In this document: piece by piece, positions 18,525-28,700 of the stretch | Layout of the letters: every line of letters begins with the position of its first letter | How positions within the stretch are numbered: the first letter of the stretch is position 1 | Assembly: GCF_014197795.1 (NCBI RefSeq) | Contig: NZ_JACIGI010000002.1 | Location: 62,001-126,000, forward strand | Direction of reading: 5' to 3' | DNA length: 64,000 bases | Source of the DNA: Roseospira goensis | GTDB lineage: Bacteria > Pseudomonadota > Alphaproteobacteria > Rhodospirillales > Rhodospirillaceae | Position numbers and translations under genes: made by a program | The notes under the pieces: generated by a model | Told to the model about the DNA's origin: nothing | What the model saw: only the letters and a program-made list of their open reading frames with translations | Database searches by the model: none

Positions 18525-20687
18525 ATGACGGCCGACCAGGCAGGGGAAGACGCGCCGCCGGCGCCGCCGGTGCCACCGATGGCCGGGCTGCCTGGACCCG
18601 GCGACCTTCCGGCCTCCCTGCGCCGCGACCTCATCGTGTTCACGGTTCTGGGGTCCCTGGGCGTCGCCGCCAGCTTTGTCAGCGTCAACATCCCCCATAC
18701 CGTCGTCTTCCTCGACGGACGCTTGGCCTTCGCCTTCATGGGATTCGCGCTGTTGCGGCGCCTGTGGCTGGCCATCCTGCTGGCGGTGCTGCTGTCGCTG
18801 TCGGGGTTCCACGTCCTCGCGCTGCCGACGGCCGTCCTCGGCAACCTGATGATCCAGGTGCCCGCCCTGATCGTGGTGCGCGCGGTGCACGCCGCGCTGG
18901 TGGCGCGCGTGCCGTCCCTGGCGGTGTATGCCGCGGCCTGGCTCGCGCTGGTCCTGCTGGTGTATCAGGCCATCGTCACACCGGTGATCCATGGCGTCGT
19001 GGCGGTCCTCGACGGCGCGGCGCTGGGGCCGGCGGTGCTCCAGGGCTGGCACGATCAGGCGTTCCTGGTCGAGTCCATCCTGGTGGCGAGTGTCTCGACC
19101 GCCGGCATGGTGGTCGCGCGCACCTACCGCGAAACCGACCGGCACCGGCGCGAACTGGACGTAACGCTGAACTCCATCGGCGAGGCCGTGGTCACCACCG
19201 ACATGGCCGGCCGCGTCACCCGCATGAACCCCCAGGCCGAGCGCCTGACGGGCTGGGTGATCCGGGAGGCCCGGGGGCGTCCGGTCGACGAGGTCATGGT
19301 CCTGGTCAACACCCGCACTGGCGCCCCGGTGGAGACCCCGGTTGCCCGGGTGATCGCCGAAGGGCGCACCGTGGGGCTGGCCAACCATACCTCGCTGGTG
19401 GCCCGCGACGGCACCCGGTACCACGTCGCCGACAGCGCCGCGCCGATTCGCGATGCCGATGGCCGGCTGCACGGGATCGTGATGGTGTTCCGGGACGTCA
19501 GCGCCGAGTATGCGTCCCACGAGGCCCTGGCGGAGAGCAAGCGCCAGCTCGATCTGGCGGTGGAGTCCGCCGAACTGGGCATCTGGGACTGGCGCGTCGC
19601 CACCGGCGCCGTGGACCTGGTGGGCCATCAGGCGGCGTTGTACGGTTTCGCGCCCGGCACCACGCGCGTGCCGGTCGAGGCGTTCCGGGCGCGGGTGCAT
19701 CCCGACGACTGGGACGAGACCTGGGCCTTGGCGATCCGGACCGCCGAAGAAGGCGGTACCTTCGACTGCACCTTCCGCATCGTGGAGCGGGACGTGAGGG
19801 AAGGCGAGTCCGAGCGTTGGGTGCGCGCCCTGGGCAAGGCGCTGCGCGACGCGGACGGCGCGGTCGTGCGGGTCATCGGCACCGCGCAGGACGTGACGGC
19901 GCGGACCCTCTCCGAGCGGGCGTTGCGCCAGACCGTGGATGCCCTCAGCCGCTCCAACGCGGAGCTGGAGCGGTTCGCGTCGATCGCCTCCCATGACCTT
20001 CAGGAGCCGGTCCGCAGCATGGTGGCCTACGCCCAGCTTCTGACCTACCGATATGCGCCCCACCTGGACGCCGACGCCCGCGAGTTCCTCGGGTTCATCG
20101 AAGAGGGCGCGAAGCGCATGCAGGCGCAGGTCCTGGACCTGCTGGAATACTCCCGCGTCTCGGCCGGCGACCGCCCGTTCCGTCCGGTGCCGCTGGACGG
20201 TGTGGTGGCGGCCGCCCGCAAGAACCTGGAGGCGGTCATCGCCGACAGCGGCGCCCGCCTGGAGGTCGGGCCGCTGCCGACCGTCCGCGGCGACCGGGTG
20301 CAACTGGTCTCGCTGATGCAGAATCTGATCAGCAACGCGGTCAAGTTCCGCCGGCCCGGTGTTGCGCCCGTGGTTCGCGTCCGCGCCCAGCCGGCCGAGG
20401 ACGCCCAGGTCATCGAGGTGGCCGACAACGGCATCGGCATCGCCCGCGAGGATCACGCCGCGGTGTTCAAGATCTTCAAGCGGCTGCACACCGCGCAGGA
20501 GTACCCGGGCACGGGGCTCGGGCTGGCGCTGGCGCAGCGCATCGCGGAACGACACGGCGGGACCATCACCGTCGACAGTGCCCCGGGTGCGGGGAGCCGT
20601 TTCCGCGTCGCGCTCCCCCGCTGCGGCGGCGATGATCCCGGCGCGGAGAGCAGGGGGGACGAGGACTCTCTGGCGCGCGAGTTGTGA
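18525..20687 (+). CDS. Membrane PAS-domain sensor histidine kinase
   Basis: 720 residues from the ATG at 18525 (gtgaggg upstream); in-frame starts at 18396 and 18420 would add a Cys-rich tail unlike a kinase. Residues ~30-200 hold about six membrane segments (LRRDLIVFTVLGSLGVAASF, LWLAILLAVLLSLSGF and others), a MASE-like sensor region. Two PAS domains follow (about 208-325 and 338-460; the second carries GIWDWRVATGAVDL). The HisKA helix has FASIASHDLQEPVRSM with the phosphorylated His near 489, and the ATPase domain has NLISNAVKF, DNGIGI and GTGLGLALAQRI. The DLQEP form is typical of phytochrome-like kinases. No response regulator is adjacent. Confidence 0.93.
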   Translation: MTADQAGEDAPPAPPVPPMAGLPGPGDLPASLRRDLIVFTVLGSLGVAASFVSVNIPHTVVFLDGRLAFAFMGFALLRRLWLAILLAVLLSLSGFHVLALPTAVLGNLMIQVPALIVVRAVHAALVARVPSLAVYAAAWLALVLLVYQAIVTPVIHGVVAVLDGAALGPAVLQGWHDQAFLVESILVASVSTAGMVVARTYRETDRHRRELDVTLNSIGEAVVTTDMAGRVTRMNPQAERLTGWVIREARGRPVDEVMVLVNTRTGAPVETPVARVIAEGRTVGLANHTSLVARDGTRYHVADSAAPIRDADGRLHGIVMVFRDVSAEYASHEALAESKRQLDLAVESAELGIWDWRVATGAVDLVGHQAALYGFAPGTTRVPVEAFRARVHPDDWDETWALAIRTAEEGGTFDCTFRIVERDVREGESERWVRALGKALRDADGAVVRVIGTAQDVTARTLSERALRQTVDALSRSNAELERFASIASHDLQEPVRSMVAYAQLLTYRYAPHLDADAREFLGFIEEGAKRMQAQVLDLLEYSRVSAGDRPFRPVPLDGVVAAARKNLEAVIADSGARLEVGPLPTVRGDRVQLVSLMQNLISNAVKFRRPGVAPVVRVRAQPAEDAQVIEVADNGIGIAREDHAAVFKIFKRLHTAQEYPGTGLGLALAQRIAERHGGTITVDSAPGAGSRFRVALPRCGGDDPGAESRGDEDSLAREL

Positions 20688-20889
20688 GCCGTCTGCTGCA
20701 CGGCATGCGTTTGCTTGACAGGGGTCCGCTTTCGCATAGGGTTCCAGCACCGGGCCCTGTTGTGGACGTCGCCGGGCGCGCCCCGCCCGGCCCTCCAGGG
20801 CTCTTGAGCGGCCGGGTCCGGCTGGCGCCATTCGGGCGGACCCGGCGTCAACCCATGTCACTTGGACATGTCACAGGGAGACGACATCC

Positions 20890-21348
20890 ATGCGCAACCT
20901 CCTGACTGCCACGGCGGCTGCCCTGCTCGTGGCCGGCCTCGGCGCCCAGCCTGCGATGGCCGCCGACGACGCCGACGCGGCCGTGCAGCACCGCAAGGAC
21001 GTGATGACGATCGCCGGCGCCAGCATGGGCTCGCTGGGCTGCTTCATGAAGGGCGACTGCGCGCTCGACGGCAAGGTGCTGGCGCGGCTGGCGAAGTCCA
21101 TCGCCTTCGCCGGCGAGCTGTCCGTTCCGGCTTTCGAGGTCGATACCCGCGACTCCATGGCCGACACCACCGCGCTGCCGGCGATCTGGGAGAACTGGGA
21201 TACCTTCGAGGGCGGCCTGAACGCCATGAGTGCCGCCGCCGACGAACTGGCGGTGGCGGCGGCCGACGCCGACCCGCAGGCCATGGGGCCGCTGATGCAG
21301 AAGCTGGGCGGCACCTGCAAGGACTGCCACGACAACTTCCGCGACTAG
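20890..21348 (+). CDS. cycP: Cytochrome c' (class II c-type cytochrome)
   Basis: 152 residues with a cleavable signal peptide ending AMAA and an excellent cagggagacgac ribosome-binding site. The C-terminal CKDCH (C143, C146, H147) binds heme covalently, as in the four-helix-bundle class II cytochromes, and RKDVMTIAGASMGSL corresponds to the first helix lining the distal heme face. Cytochromes c' are periplasmic and bind NO, giving protection during denitrification or nitrosative stress; they are common in purple bacteria. Unusually, two more cysteines (C51, C57) lie in a short loop after helix 1, spaced to form a disulfide. Confidence 0.93.
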   Translation: MRNLLTATAAALLVAGLGAQPAMAADDADAAVQHRKDVMTIAGASMGSLGCFMKGDCALDGKVLARLAKSIAFAGELSVPAFEVDTRDSMADTTALPAIWENWDTFEGGLNAMSAAADELAVAAADADPQAMGPLMQKLGGTCKDCHDNFRD

Positions 21349-22406
21349 CGCGGATCACGTCACTCCGCGCGAAATGCATGAGTCGCGGCCGCGTGCACCG
21401 CGGGGCCGGATCAGCCTGGTCTCGGGTCTCGGGAGCGGCGGACGTCGCTGCACGGAGAAAAGACCAAAGCGAGAAGAAACGGGCCGCGCTGCCATGTCAG
21501 GCTGCGCGGCCCGACCGCTTTCGGGACCAGGCTTAGGACTCGAGAGCTATCATGGTCCGGCGATGCGTCGACGACGGGAACGGACATTTCAGGTTACGCA
21601 TAGAGTATATAAAAATTGAAACGAATTCTGCCCGAAGACTGCGCAAAGGCGGCACAATAAAAAACAGTTGCCGTTTCAGGTTTCCACTGGTAGCGTTCAG
21701 ACAGTGGCGGGGTGGTTCCGGATGCAGGACAGTATTGGCCTGTGCGGACTCGATGGACCCCGCAACCAAAGACGGATTCCGCCGATCCGGCCCCGGCCGG
21801 TGCCTGTGCAGTCTCGTCGACAAGTGTCCGGGACGCCGCGCCAAGCCTCGGCTGCGAGCGAAATCCGACGGGAGGCACCCCCCCGACTGCCCCCCAGCCT
21901 CTCGTTGGAGGGAGACCCCCCGAACTCCGTTCGGGGGGTCTCTTTACGCGCCGCACCCCGACACGGCCGCAAGCGAGTCGCCGTGACGGGCGCCCTCCGG
22001 CGGGGCGGCGGCGGGGCGGGCGGCGCGGGGGCGACCGCCCGTGCACGGCTTGCCGGGGGGCCGGATTTTTCCTTGACGCCCCGGCGGAAAACGCAGGATC
22101 TGAGGGCGAACCTCAAGCCCCTGCCCTTGGTAGGGTGTCTGCGCCGGACGCCGCTGCGCGGCGGGTCCGGCGGTCGTGCGTGCCGGAAGGCGTGGCCGAC
22201 GGGGGTGTGCCGCGCGCCATCGCGACCGGCGGGACCGGCGGGTGCGGCCCGTACCGATCCGGCCGGGATACGCGCCTCTGTCGGCATGCGCTCTTGTCCA
22301 TGCGCTCATGTCGGCATGTGGGTGCGTAAAGGCAGGACACCATCACTTCATCACCTCATCGCGTCACCGTGTTGCGTGACGCCACATCGAGCCGTCGGGG
22401 GCCAAG
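21349..22406 (+). other. 1.06-kb intergenic region with two hairpins and an AT-rich patch
   Basis: A hairpin gggccgcgc / gcgcggccc (21481-21489 / 21504-21512) lies after the cytochrome gene. From ~21550 to 21720 the sequence is clearly AT-richer than its surroundings (tatataaaaattgaaacg, aataaaaaacagttgccg), perhaps a remnant of foreign DNA or a promoter region. A strong terminator-like hairpin lies at 21912-21942. A gcgtcac / gtgacgc stem occurs just before the next gene. No convincing coding sequence is seen. Confidence 0.5.
21912..21946 (+). terminator. Rho-independent terminator-like hairpin
   Basis: gagaccccccgaac (21912-21925) pairs perfectly with gttcggggggtctc (21929-21942) across a 3-base loop, followed by ttta. 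The upstream transcript it would end is not clear; the cytochrome c' gene lies 560 bp before. Confidence 0.6.
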
Positions 22407-23183
22407 ATGATCGTTGTGGAAGCCATTCTCATCATCGGGTTGCTGGTCTGGGTGACCCTGCGCCAGCGGGCGTTGCTGCGCGAGATTCAGGAGAGCCAGG
22501 CGGCCCAGGCCGCGGCGGCGCCCGAAGGGTCGGCTGGGGCGTCGGCTGGGGCCTCGGCGGCGCCCGCCGCGCACACCGCGTCGCAGCCGGAGGCGGCTGT
22601 CGCGCCGCGCACCACCGCGCCGTCGCCGGAGGCTTCCCCGCCCCAGCCGGCCGCGCCGGTCCCGCAGGCCGAAGCCCCCGCGCCCCAGCCGGCCGCACCG
22701 ACGTCTCAGGCCCAGGCCCCTGCGCCCAAGCCGGCCGCGCCGGCCCCGCAGGCCGAAGCCCCCGCGCCCAAGCAGGCCGCACCGACGTCCCAGGCCCAGG
22801 CCCCCGCGTCCAAGCCGGCCGCACCGACGTCCCAGGCCCAGGCGCCCGCGCCCAAGCCGGCCGCGCCGGCCCCGCAGGCCGAAGCCCCCGCGTCCAAGCC
22901 GGCCGCACCGACGTCTCAGGCCCAGGCCCCCGCGTCTAAGCCGGCCGCGCCGTCGTCCCAGGCCCAGGCCCCCGCGCCCAAGCCGGCCGCACCGGCGGCG
23001 ACCCCGGCCACCAAGACGATAGCCAAACCGGCCGCGGCGGCGGCTCAGGGGACGGCCCAGGGGACGGCCCAGGACCCGGTCAAGGGCACGGCCAAGGACA
23101 AGCCCGCCGCCGCCCCCAAGAGCAAGGCGAGGGGCGCCGGCAAGGGCAGCAAAGGCGGCGGCAAGGGCGGCCGCAAGGGCTGA
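22407..23183 (+). CDS. Membrane-anchored Ala/Pro repeat protein with Lys/Gly-rich tail
   Basis: 258 residues. An N-terminal membrane helix (VVEAILIIGLLVWVTL) is followed by a short helical segment rich in Arg/Glu/Gln, then a low-complexity region. Residues 84-195 hold eight near-identical 14-residue repeats of the type PTSQAQAPAPKPAA alternating with PAPQAEAPAPKPAA. The tail (KGTAKDKPAAAPKSKARG and glycine/lysine-rich end) is histone-H1-like and strongly basic. The extended Pro/Ala region looks like a periplasmic or cytoplasmic linker as in TonB or PopZ-type proteins, and the basic tail could bind nucleic acid or acidic polymer. No family is recognised. Confidence 0.7.
   Translation: MIVVEAILIIGLLVWVTLRQRALLREIQESQAAQAAAAPEGSAGASAGASAAPAAHTASQPEAAVAPRTTAPSPEASPPQPAAPVPQAEAPAPQPAAPTSQAQAPAPKPAAPAPQAEAPAPKQAAPTSQAQAPASKPAAPTSQAQAPAPKPAAPAPQAEAPASKPAAPTSQAQAPASKPAAPSSQAQAPAPKPAAPAATPATKTIAKPAAAAAQGTAQGTAQDPVKGTAKDKPAAAPKSKARGAGKGSKGGGKGGRKG
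22656..22991 (+). repeat. Eight 42-bp in-frame tandem repeats
   Basis: Each unit encodes 14 residues, in two alternating forms (TSQAQ and APQAEA). DNA identity between units is high, which favours slippage or recombination and length variation between strains. Confidence 0.85.
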
Positions 23184-23256
23184 TCGGCGTCGCGGACGCG
23201 GCTCGGCTCTGTCTCCGGATGGCGCCGCGCCGCGCCGGGCGCCTGCCGCGCCGCCG

Positions 23257-24099
23257 TCAGGCCGCCGCGGCCATCGCCGGCAGCTTGAGCAGGGCGCGGG
23301 CCTCGGCCGGGGTGGCCGGATGGCGATCGTACTGCGCGCACACCTCGGCGGCCCGCCGCACCAGCGCCGCGTTCGAGGGGGCCAGCGTGTGTTTGTCCAG
23401 GCGCACGTTGTCCTCCAGCCCGGTCCGCAGGTGGCCGCCGTGCTCCAGAGACCAGTGGTGCAACGTGAGCTGGTGGCGGCCGATGCCGGCCCCAGTCCAG
23501 GTGGCGTCCGGGGCCAGCCGGCGCAGCGTGCGGACATAGAAGTCGAAGGTCTCGCGGTCGACCGGCACCGCGTTCTTGACCCCCATCACGAACTGCACGT
23601 GCAGCGGGCCGACGATCTCGCCGCTCTCGGCCATCTCGACCGCCTTGAACAGCATGGACAGGTCGAAGACCTCGATCTCCGGCTTGATGCCGTACTCCTT
23701 CATCAGGCCGGCCAGCCAGGTGATGAAGGTCGGCGCGTTCTCGTAGATCCGGGTCGGGAAGTTGCACGATCCGGTCGACAGCGACGCCATGTCCGGCTTC
23801 AGGGCCAGCATGCCGCCGCGCTCCTCGCCGGTGCCGGAACGGCCGCCGGTGGAGACCTGGACGATCATCCCGGGGCAGTGCGCCCGAATCCCCTCGATCA
23901 GACGGGCGAACTTCTCGGGATCGGAGGTGGTGGTGCCGTCGTCGTTGCGGACGTGGCAATGCGCCAGCGAGGCGCCCGCCTCATAGGCTTCGTGGGTGGA
24001 CTCCACCTGCTCGCTCACCGTGATCGGCACGGCCGGGTTGTCGCGCTGGGTCGGCACGGAGCCGGTGATGGCGACGGTGATGATGCAGGGCGTGGTCAT
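23257..24099 (-). CDS. BKACE family (DUF849) beta-keto acid cleavage enzyme
   Basis: 280 residues from the ATG at 24099 with ggaga upstream. The family condenses beta-keto acids with acetyl-CoA and cleaves them in a zinc-dependent reaction; the founding member degrades 3-keto-5-aminohexanoate in lysine fermentation. The signature is visible: ITGSVPTQRDNPAVPIT at the N-terminus, AGASLAHCHVRNDDG with the zinc-binding His-x-His, VSTGGRSG, and NVRLDKHTLAPSNAALV near the end. The actual substrate differs across the family and cannot be told here. The glutaryl-CoA dehydrogenase gene follows on the same strand, upstream of it, which suggests involvement in catabolism of a lysine-derived or dicarboxylic compound. 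Confidence 0.9.
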   Translation of the reverse strand: MTTPCIITVAITGSVPTQRDNPAVPITVSEQVESTHEAYEAGASLAHCHVRNDDGTTTSDPEKFARLIEGIRAHCPGMIVQVSTGGRSGTGEERGGMLALKPDMASLSTGSCNFPTRIYENAPTFITWLAGLMKEYGIKPEIEVFDLSMLFKAVEMAESGEIVGPLHVQFVMGVKNAVPVDRETFDFYVRTLRRLAPDATWTGAGIGRHQLTLHHWSLEHGGHLRTGLEDNVRLDKHTLAPSNAALVRRAAEVCAQYDRHPATPAEARALLKLPAMAAAA

Positions 24100-24217
24100 G
24101 GGAACGTCTCCGGGCGATGAAGGGCTCTGACACAAACAGATGACCCATCATCGACCCTGAAACAAGTGCGTCATCCGCCCGGCGGTTCCCGGCGCCGCTC
24201 GCGGATCGGCCGCGGAC

Positions 24218-25411
24218 CTATCCGGTGAACGCCTGCAACCCGGTCTGGGCGCGGCCCAGGATCAGGGCATGGATGTCGTGGGTGCCCTCGTAGGTGTTCA
24301 CGGTCTCCAGGTTCATGGCGTGGCGGATGACGTGGTACTCGTCCATGATGCCGTTGCCGCCGTGCATGTCGCGGGCCACGCGGGCGATGTCCAGCGCCTT
24401 GCCACAGTTGTTGCGCTTCAGGAGGGAAATGGCCTCCGGCACGGCGCGACCCTCGTCGATCAGCCGGCCCAGGCGCAGCACGCTGGGCAGGCCCAGGGTG
24501 ATCTCGGTCTGCATGTCGGCCAGCTTCTTCTGGATCAGCTGCGTCGCCGCCAGCGGACGGCCGAACTGGGTGCGCTCCAGGGTGTACTGGCGGGCGGCGT
24601 GCCAGCAGAACTCCGCGGCCCCCAGGACGCCCCAGGCGATGCCATAGCGCGCCTTGTTGAGGCAGCCGAAGGGGCCTGCCAGGCCGGCGGCACCGGGCAG
24701 CAGGTTGGCCTCCGGCACCTCGACGCCGTCCAGCACGATCTCGCCGGTGATGGAGGCGCGCAGGCTGAACTTGCCCTCGATCTTGGGGGTCGAGAACCCC
24801 TGCATGCCGCGCTCCACCAGGAAGCCCTTGATGCGGCCGTCGTGGGCATCGGACTTGGCCCAGACCACGGCCACGTCGGCGATCGGGCTGTTGGTGATCC
24901 ACATCTTGGCGCCCGTGAGGCGGTAGCCGCCGTCGGTCTTCTCGGCGCGCGTTTTCATGCCGCCGGGATCCGAGCCATGGTCGGGCTCGGTCAGGCCGAA
25001 GCAGCCGACGGCCTCGCCGGACGCGAGGCGCGGCAGCCATGCCTGCTTCTGCTCTTCGGTGCCGTAGGCGTGGATCGGGTGCATGACCAGCGAGGACTGG
25101 ACGCTCATGGCCGAGCGGTAACCGCTGTCGACGCGTTCGATCTCGCGTGCGATCAGACCGTAGGCGACGTGGTTGACGCCGGCGCCGCCGTAGGCTTCCG
25201 GAATGGTGGGGCCGAGCAGGCCGAGCGCGCCCATCTCGGTCATGATCTCGCGGTCGAAGCGTTCCTCGCGGTTGGCGCTGAGCACCCGCGGCATGAGTTT
25301 GTCCTGGCAGTAGGCGCGGGCGCTGTCCCGCACCATGCGCTCCTCCTCGGTCAGCTGGCCGTCGAAGTCCAGAAGGTCGTCCCAGTTGGCGAGGGGGCTG
25401 GCGGCGCTCAT
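24218..25411 (-). CDS. gcdH: Glutaryl-CoA dehydrogenase
   Basis: 397 residues from the ATG at 25411 (gagga upstream). It is a FAD-dependent acyl-CoA dehydrogenase that oxidatively decarboxylates glutaryl-CoA to crotonyl-CoA in lysine, tryptophan and related catabolism. GcdH features are present: [64 protein letters not shown] for FAD binding, and [19 protein letters not shown], which holds the catalytic glutamate in the GcdH/SCAD-type position. The adjacent BKACE-family gene may share a transcript. The sequence upstream of the start contains a transposase remnant. Confidence 0.94.
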   Translation of the reverse strand: MSAASPLANWDDLLDFDGQLTEEERMVRDSARAYCQDKLMPRVLSANREERFDREIMTEMGALGLLGPTIPEAYGGAGVNHVAYGLIAREIERVDSGYRSAMSVQSSLVMHPIHAYGTEEQKQAWLPRLASGEAVGCFGLTEPDHGSDPGGMKTRAEKTDGGYRLTGAKMWITNSPIADVAVVWAKSDAHDGRIKGFLVERGMQGFSTPKIEGKFSLRASITGEIVLDGVEVPEANLLPGAAGLAGPFGCLNKARYGIAWGVLGAAEFCWHAARQYTLERTQFGRPLAATQLIQKKLADMQTEITLGLPSVLRLGRLIDEGRAVPEAISLLKRNNCGKALDIARVARDMHGGNGIMDEYHVIRHAMNLETVNTYEGTHDIHALILGRAQTGLQAFTG

Positions 25412-25529
25412 GGGCGGGGGTCCTCTTCGCTGCGCGTGGTGTTCAGCCGAGAGAATGGCGCGCGGGCCGCCATTGGTCCAGGCGCCGGCTTCGATGGCAG
25501 CGATCGGGCGCGGTGATGGGGGCGGCGCG

Positions 25530-25714
25530 GGGATGGCGGTGCCGCAGTGGGCGCAGACATCGGCATGGCAGTGCACCACCCGGTCCGGGGTGTCCGCCAG
25601 GTCCCGCGTCGTGCCCGGCCCGTCCCGTGTATTGCGCGGTGTCTTCTCGCGCGGCGGCCGCTTGCGGTTCTGCCCGCGCGACGGCGGACCGCTGGAGCTG
25701 GCCCGGGTCTTCGC
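25530..25714 (-). pseudogene. IS66-family transposase N-terminal remnant
   Basis: On the minus strand, beginning five bases after the stop of the giant gene, one frame reads [19 protein letters not shown], then [14 protein letters not shown] and [18 protein letters not shown]. This is the layout of the IS66 TnpC N-terminus: a Ser/Pro-rich basic stretch, the GTTRxL...TPDRVV segment and a CxxCG zinc finger. Nothing of the catalytic DDE domain follows and no ORF B or terminal inverted repeats are visible, so it is a decayed fragment. The rest of the interval 25412-25718 holds only the gcdH leader. Confidence 0.65.
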
Positions 25715-25718
25715 AGGA

Positions 25719-28700
25719 TCACGGGGCGGGCGCCAGGGGCAGGAACAGGCGCTCCACGGTCAGCAACGGGCGCTGGTCGTCCTCCAGCGCGGAATAGAGG
25801 GTGAGCGAGAACACCCATTCGCCGCCCTGGGCGACGGGCGCCGCCGTCGCGCGCCACTGCGCCACGGCCGATTGCATCACGCCGGCGGTTTGATCCGTCA
25901 ACGGCTGGTTCGGGTACAGATAGATCGGGGTCTCCTCGATCAGACCGTGGCGCGGATCGAGCGGGTCCGTCGCCAGTTCGTAGGCGTAGGAGACCCCCAT
26001 GGTGACGGTCAGCGACCCGTCCAGCGCGTCCGCGCCGAACAGGGTTTCGAACGCAGCCTGTAGGGCCTCCGCCACGCCCTCGGGCTCCGGGCCGGTCTGG
26101 AGCGGCACCCGCTCGTCCCACGGGTTGAACGGGGTGACGACGCTCGCCGCTTCCACCGTGTCGGTCTGGAAGACGAAGGCGGCGTTGGTCTCCGGACCGT
26201 CCGGGCCCAGCAGTTTCTGGTTGCGCCGCACGGCGATCGAGCCGGTGGCGTTCTGCCAGCGGGCCACGTTGAGGTCGGGGACGGTCAGGGTGAACGTGGG
26301 CCAGAGGGCGGGAACCCGGACCCCCTCCGGCACCTGGTAGCGGGTGATGGTCTCGGAGACGGTTTCGGGCGCCAGGGACACCGCTCGGCCGTCCACCGTC
26401 CGGGCCGTCACCTGCGGCCAGACGCCGTCCGGGCCGACGGGGGTCTCGAGGGCGGTCAGAGTCAGGTGGTCCACCTCGCGGGTGCCCGCCTCGGCGCCGT
26501 CGCGGTCCGTCACCCGCGCCCGGAACGCGAAGGTCTCCGCCGCCAGGTCGGCGGCCGCCCGGCTCCGCCGCGCCTGCTCGGGCTGGTGGCGGATGGTCCA
26601 GTGGTCGGCGATCGGGCGGGCCAGATCGAGGAAGGTGCCGGCCGCCGTGCGCTGGGTGGGGGACAGGGGGCCGTCGGTCTCGGCCAGGGTGTCCAGGATC
26701 GCCCACAGGTCGTCGGCGACGGCCATGTAACGCGCGAGCTGCGGGAACAGATCCTCCGTCTCCGCGCGCGCCTCCCGCAGATCCCCGGGCCGTAGGTTGT
26801 AGCGCAGGGTCACGGTGACCTCGTCCTGCTCGGCGTGCTCGTGGGCATAGGTGAAGGCGTGGTCCCACAGCGCCATGTCGGCCAGCGGGACGTCGGTCTC
26901 CGCCCGGACGGTCCCCCGGCGTCGCCGCGCCCGCACCCGGGCACGCGCCGGCGCGTCCAGGGCGGAGGGCGCGGCCGACTGCCCGCGCGCCTCCGGCAGG
27001 GCGGGGAAGACCCGCAGGGGGATGGGAACGGAGACCGTGCCCAGGTCGGAGGACAGGGCGGCGGGACGATGGTCGCCGCTCAGGGGCGGCAGGAAGCTCA
27101 GCCACTGGGAGGACGCGTAGCCCTGGGGCAACCCCGCCGTGACGATGTTCCGCTCCATGTCGGTGATGCCGAAGGCCATGTCCGCCGTCACGGCCCGGTG
27201 GGTGGCCGGATCGGCCTCGCTCAGGAGCATGGTGACGAAGGGCGAGCGGTCGGTGAGCCAGCACTTGGCGGCGGTCATGGTCCAGGAGCGGTCGGTCCCG
27301 GTGTCGCCGGTCACCGTGATGCCGCCGTAGAGGTCGGCCGGGGCGAGCCCGGACTCCGGGTCCTGCCAGGGCGAGGAGACGGTGCGGTCGAGCTGGACCA
27401 GGGCGGCGGCGGACCAGGCCTGGGACAGGCTGACCCCCAGCCGCTGCTCCAGGGTGGCCGCGGCGGCGGCCTGACCCGCGGCCTGCTGCGGATCGTCGAT
27501 CTCCAGAACGGGGGCGAGGCCCTCTGCGATGGCGCCCGCCAGGTCGCGTTTGACCGTGACGATGCCGGCCAGGGTGTCGCGGGTCTCCGCCGTGCGGTAC
27601 AGCGCCGCGGCGGTCCCGGCGCTCAGGATCCGGTCCATGTCCGACAGGAACCGGGTGGCCCAGGGCTGGGTGTCGATGCCCTGGAAGTCGGTGTCCTCGG
27701 CGTGCGGCGACAGCGCGCCATCGGGTCGCAGGGTGCGGATGGACACCCCTTCGCGACCCACCGGGCGGGTGTACAGGGGGGCGAGGGCAAAGAACCGCGG
27801 CTGCGGCCCCGGGGCGCCGGGCACCGTGGTGGTGCCGGCGATGGTGAGCGACCGGATGCCCGCCGCGCCGAAGTCCACCGCCCACAGATCGCGCCGGTCG
27901 TCCGCCGCCCGACCGGTCGCGACGCGCAGGTTGGGCAGGGCGTCGACCAGGGCGGCGATGAAGGCGTTGAGGGTGAGGCCGCCGGAGTCCGCCGCGTCGC
28001 CCGTGCCCTGGGGCGCGGGGATGACGGAGACCACCCGTTCGACACCGCCGCCGGCGCCCGGCTCGAAGTCCGGATTGACCAGGGCCGTGGGCCGGGCCAG
28101 GGACAACTGGACGCGCAGCGAGAAGGCGGGGCCGGGATAGGGACCATTGGCGCCGATCGGCAGGGTGATGCGTGCCGGGGACGGCGGCAGCAATGCCAGC
28201 GCCCCCGCCGCGAACAGCGGGATGTCCCGGTTGGCGGGCGCCTCGGCGAGGGCGGCGGGATCCACCTGCACGCCCGCCTCGGCGAAGCGGACGATCAGGC
28301 TGTTGAAGCTGTCGTTGGCCCGGGTCTCGACCGACACCAGCCCGTCCGGCCCCCGGACGGTGACCCCCGGGGCGATCAGGCCGGGCGTGCCGGCGTTGGC
28401 CAGGGCGAGGGCGCCGGCGCCGAGGCCGAACAGGTCCGGGATGTCCCCCGGCGTGGCCGCCCCGGCGAAGCGGGCGGGGGGACAGATCAGCAGCGCGCCG
28501 GGCTGTAGGGCGCCGGCGTCGGCGCCGATGCCGGCCACCAGGTCGGCCAGGGTGGCGTCGGGCGCGGTCGCGCGGACCTGGGCCAGGGCTTCGGCCAGGG
28601 ACTCCCCGTCGGGCGGCGTGGTGATGGGGACCGTCTCGCCCCCCACCGGGATCTGCAAGGTCGTGTCCCCGGCCAGGACCCGGGGCATGGCGGCGTTGTC

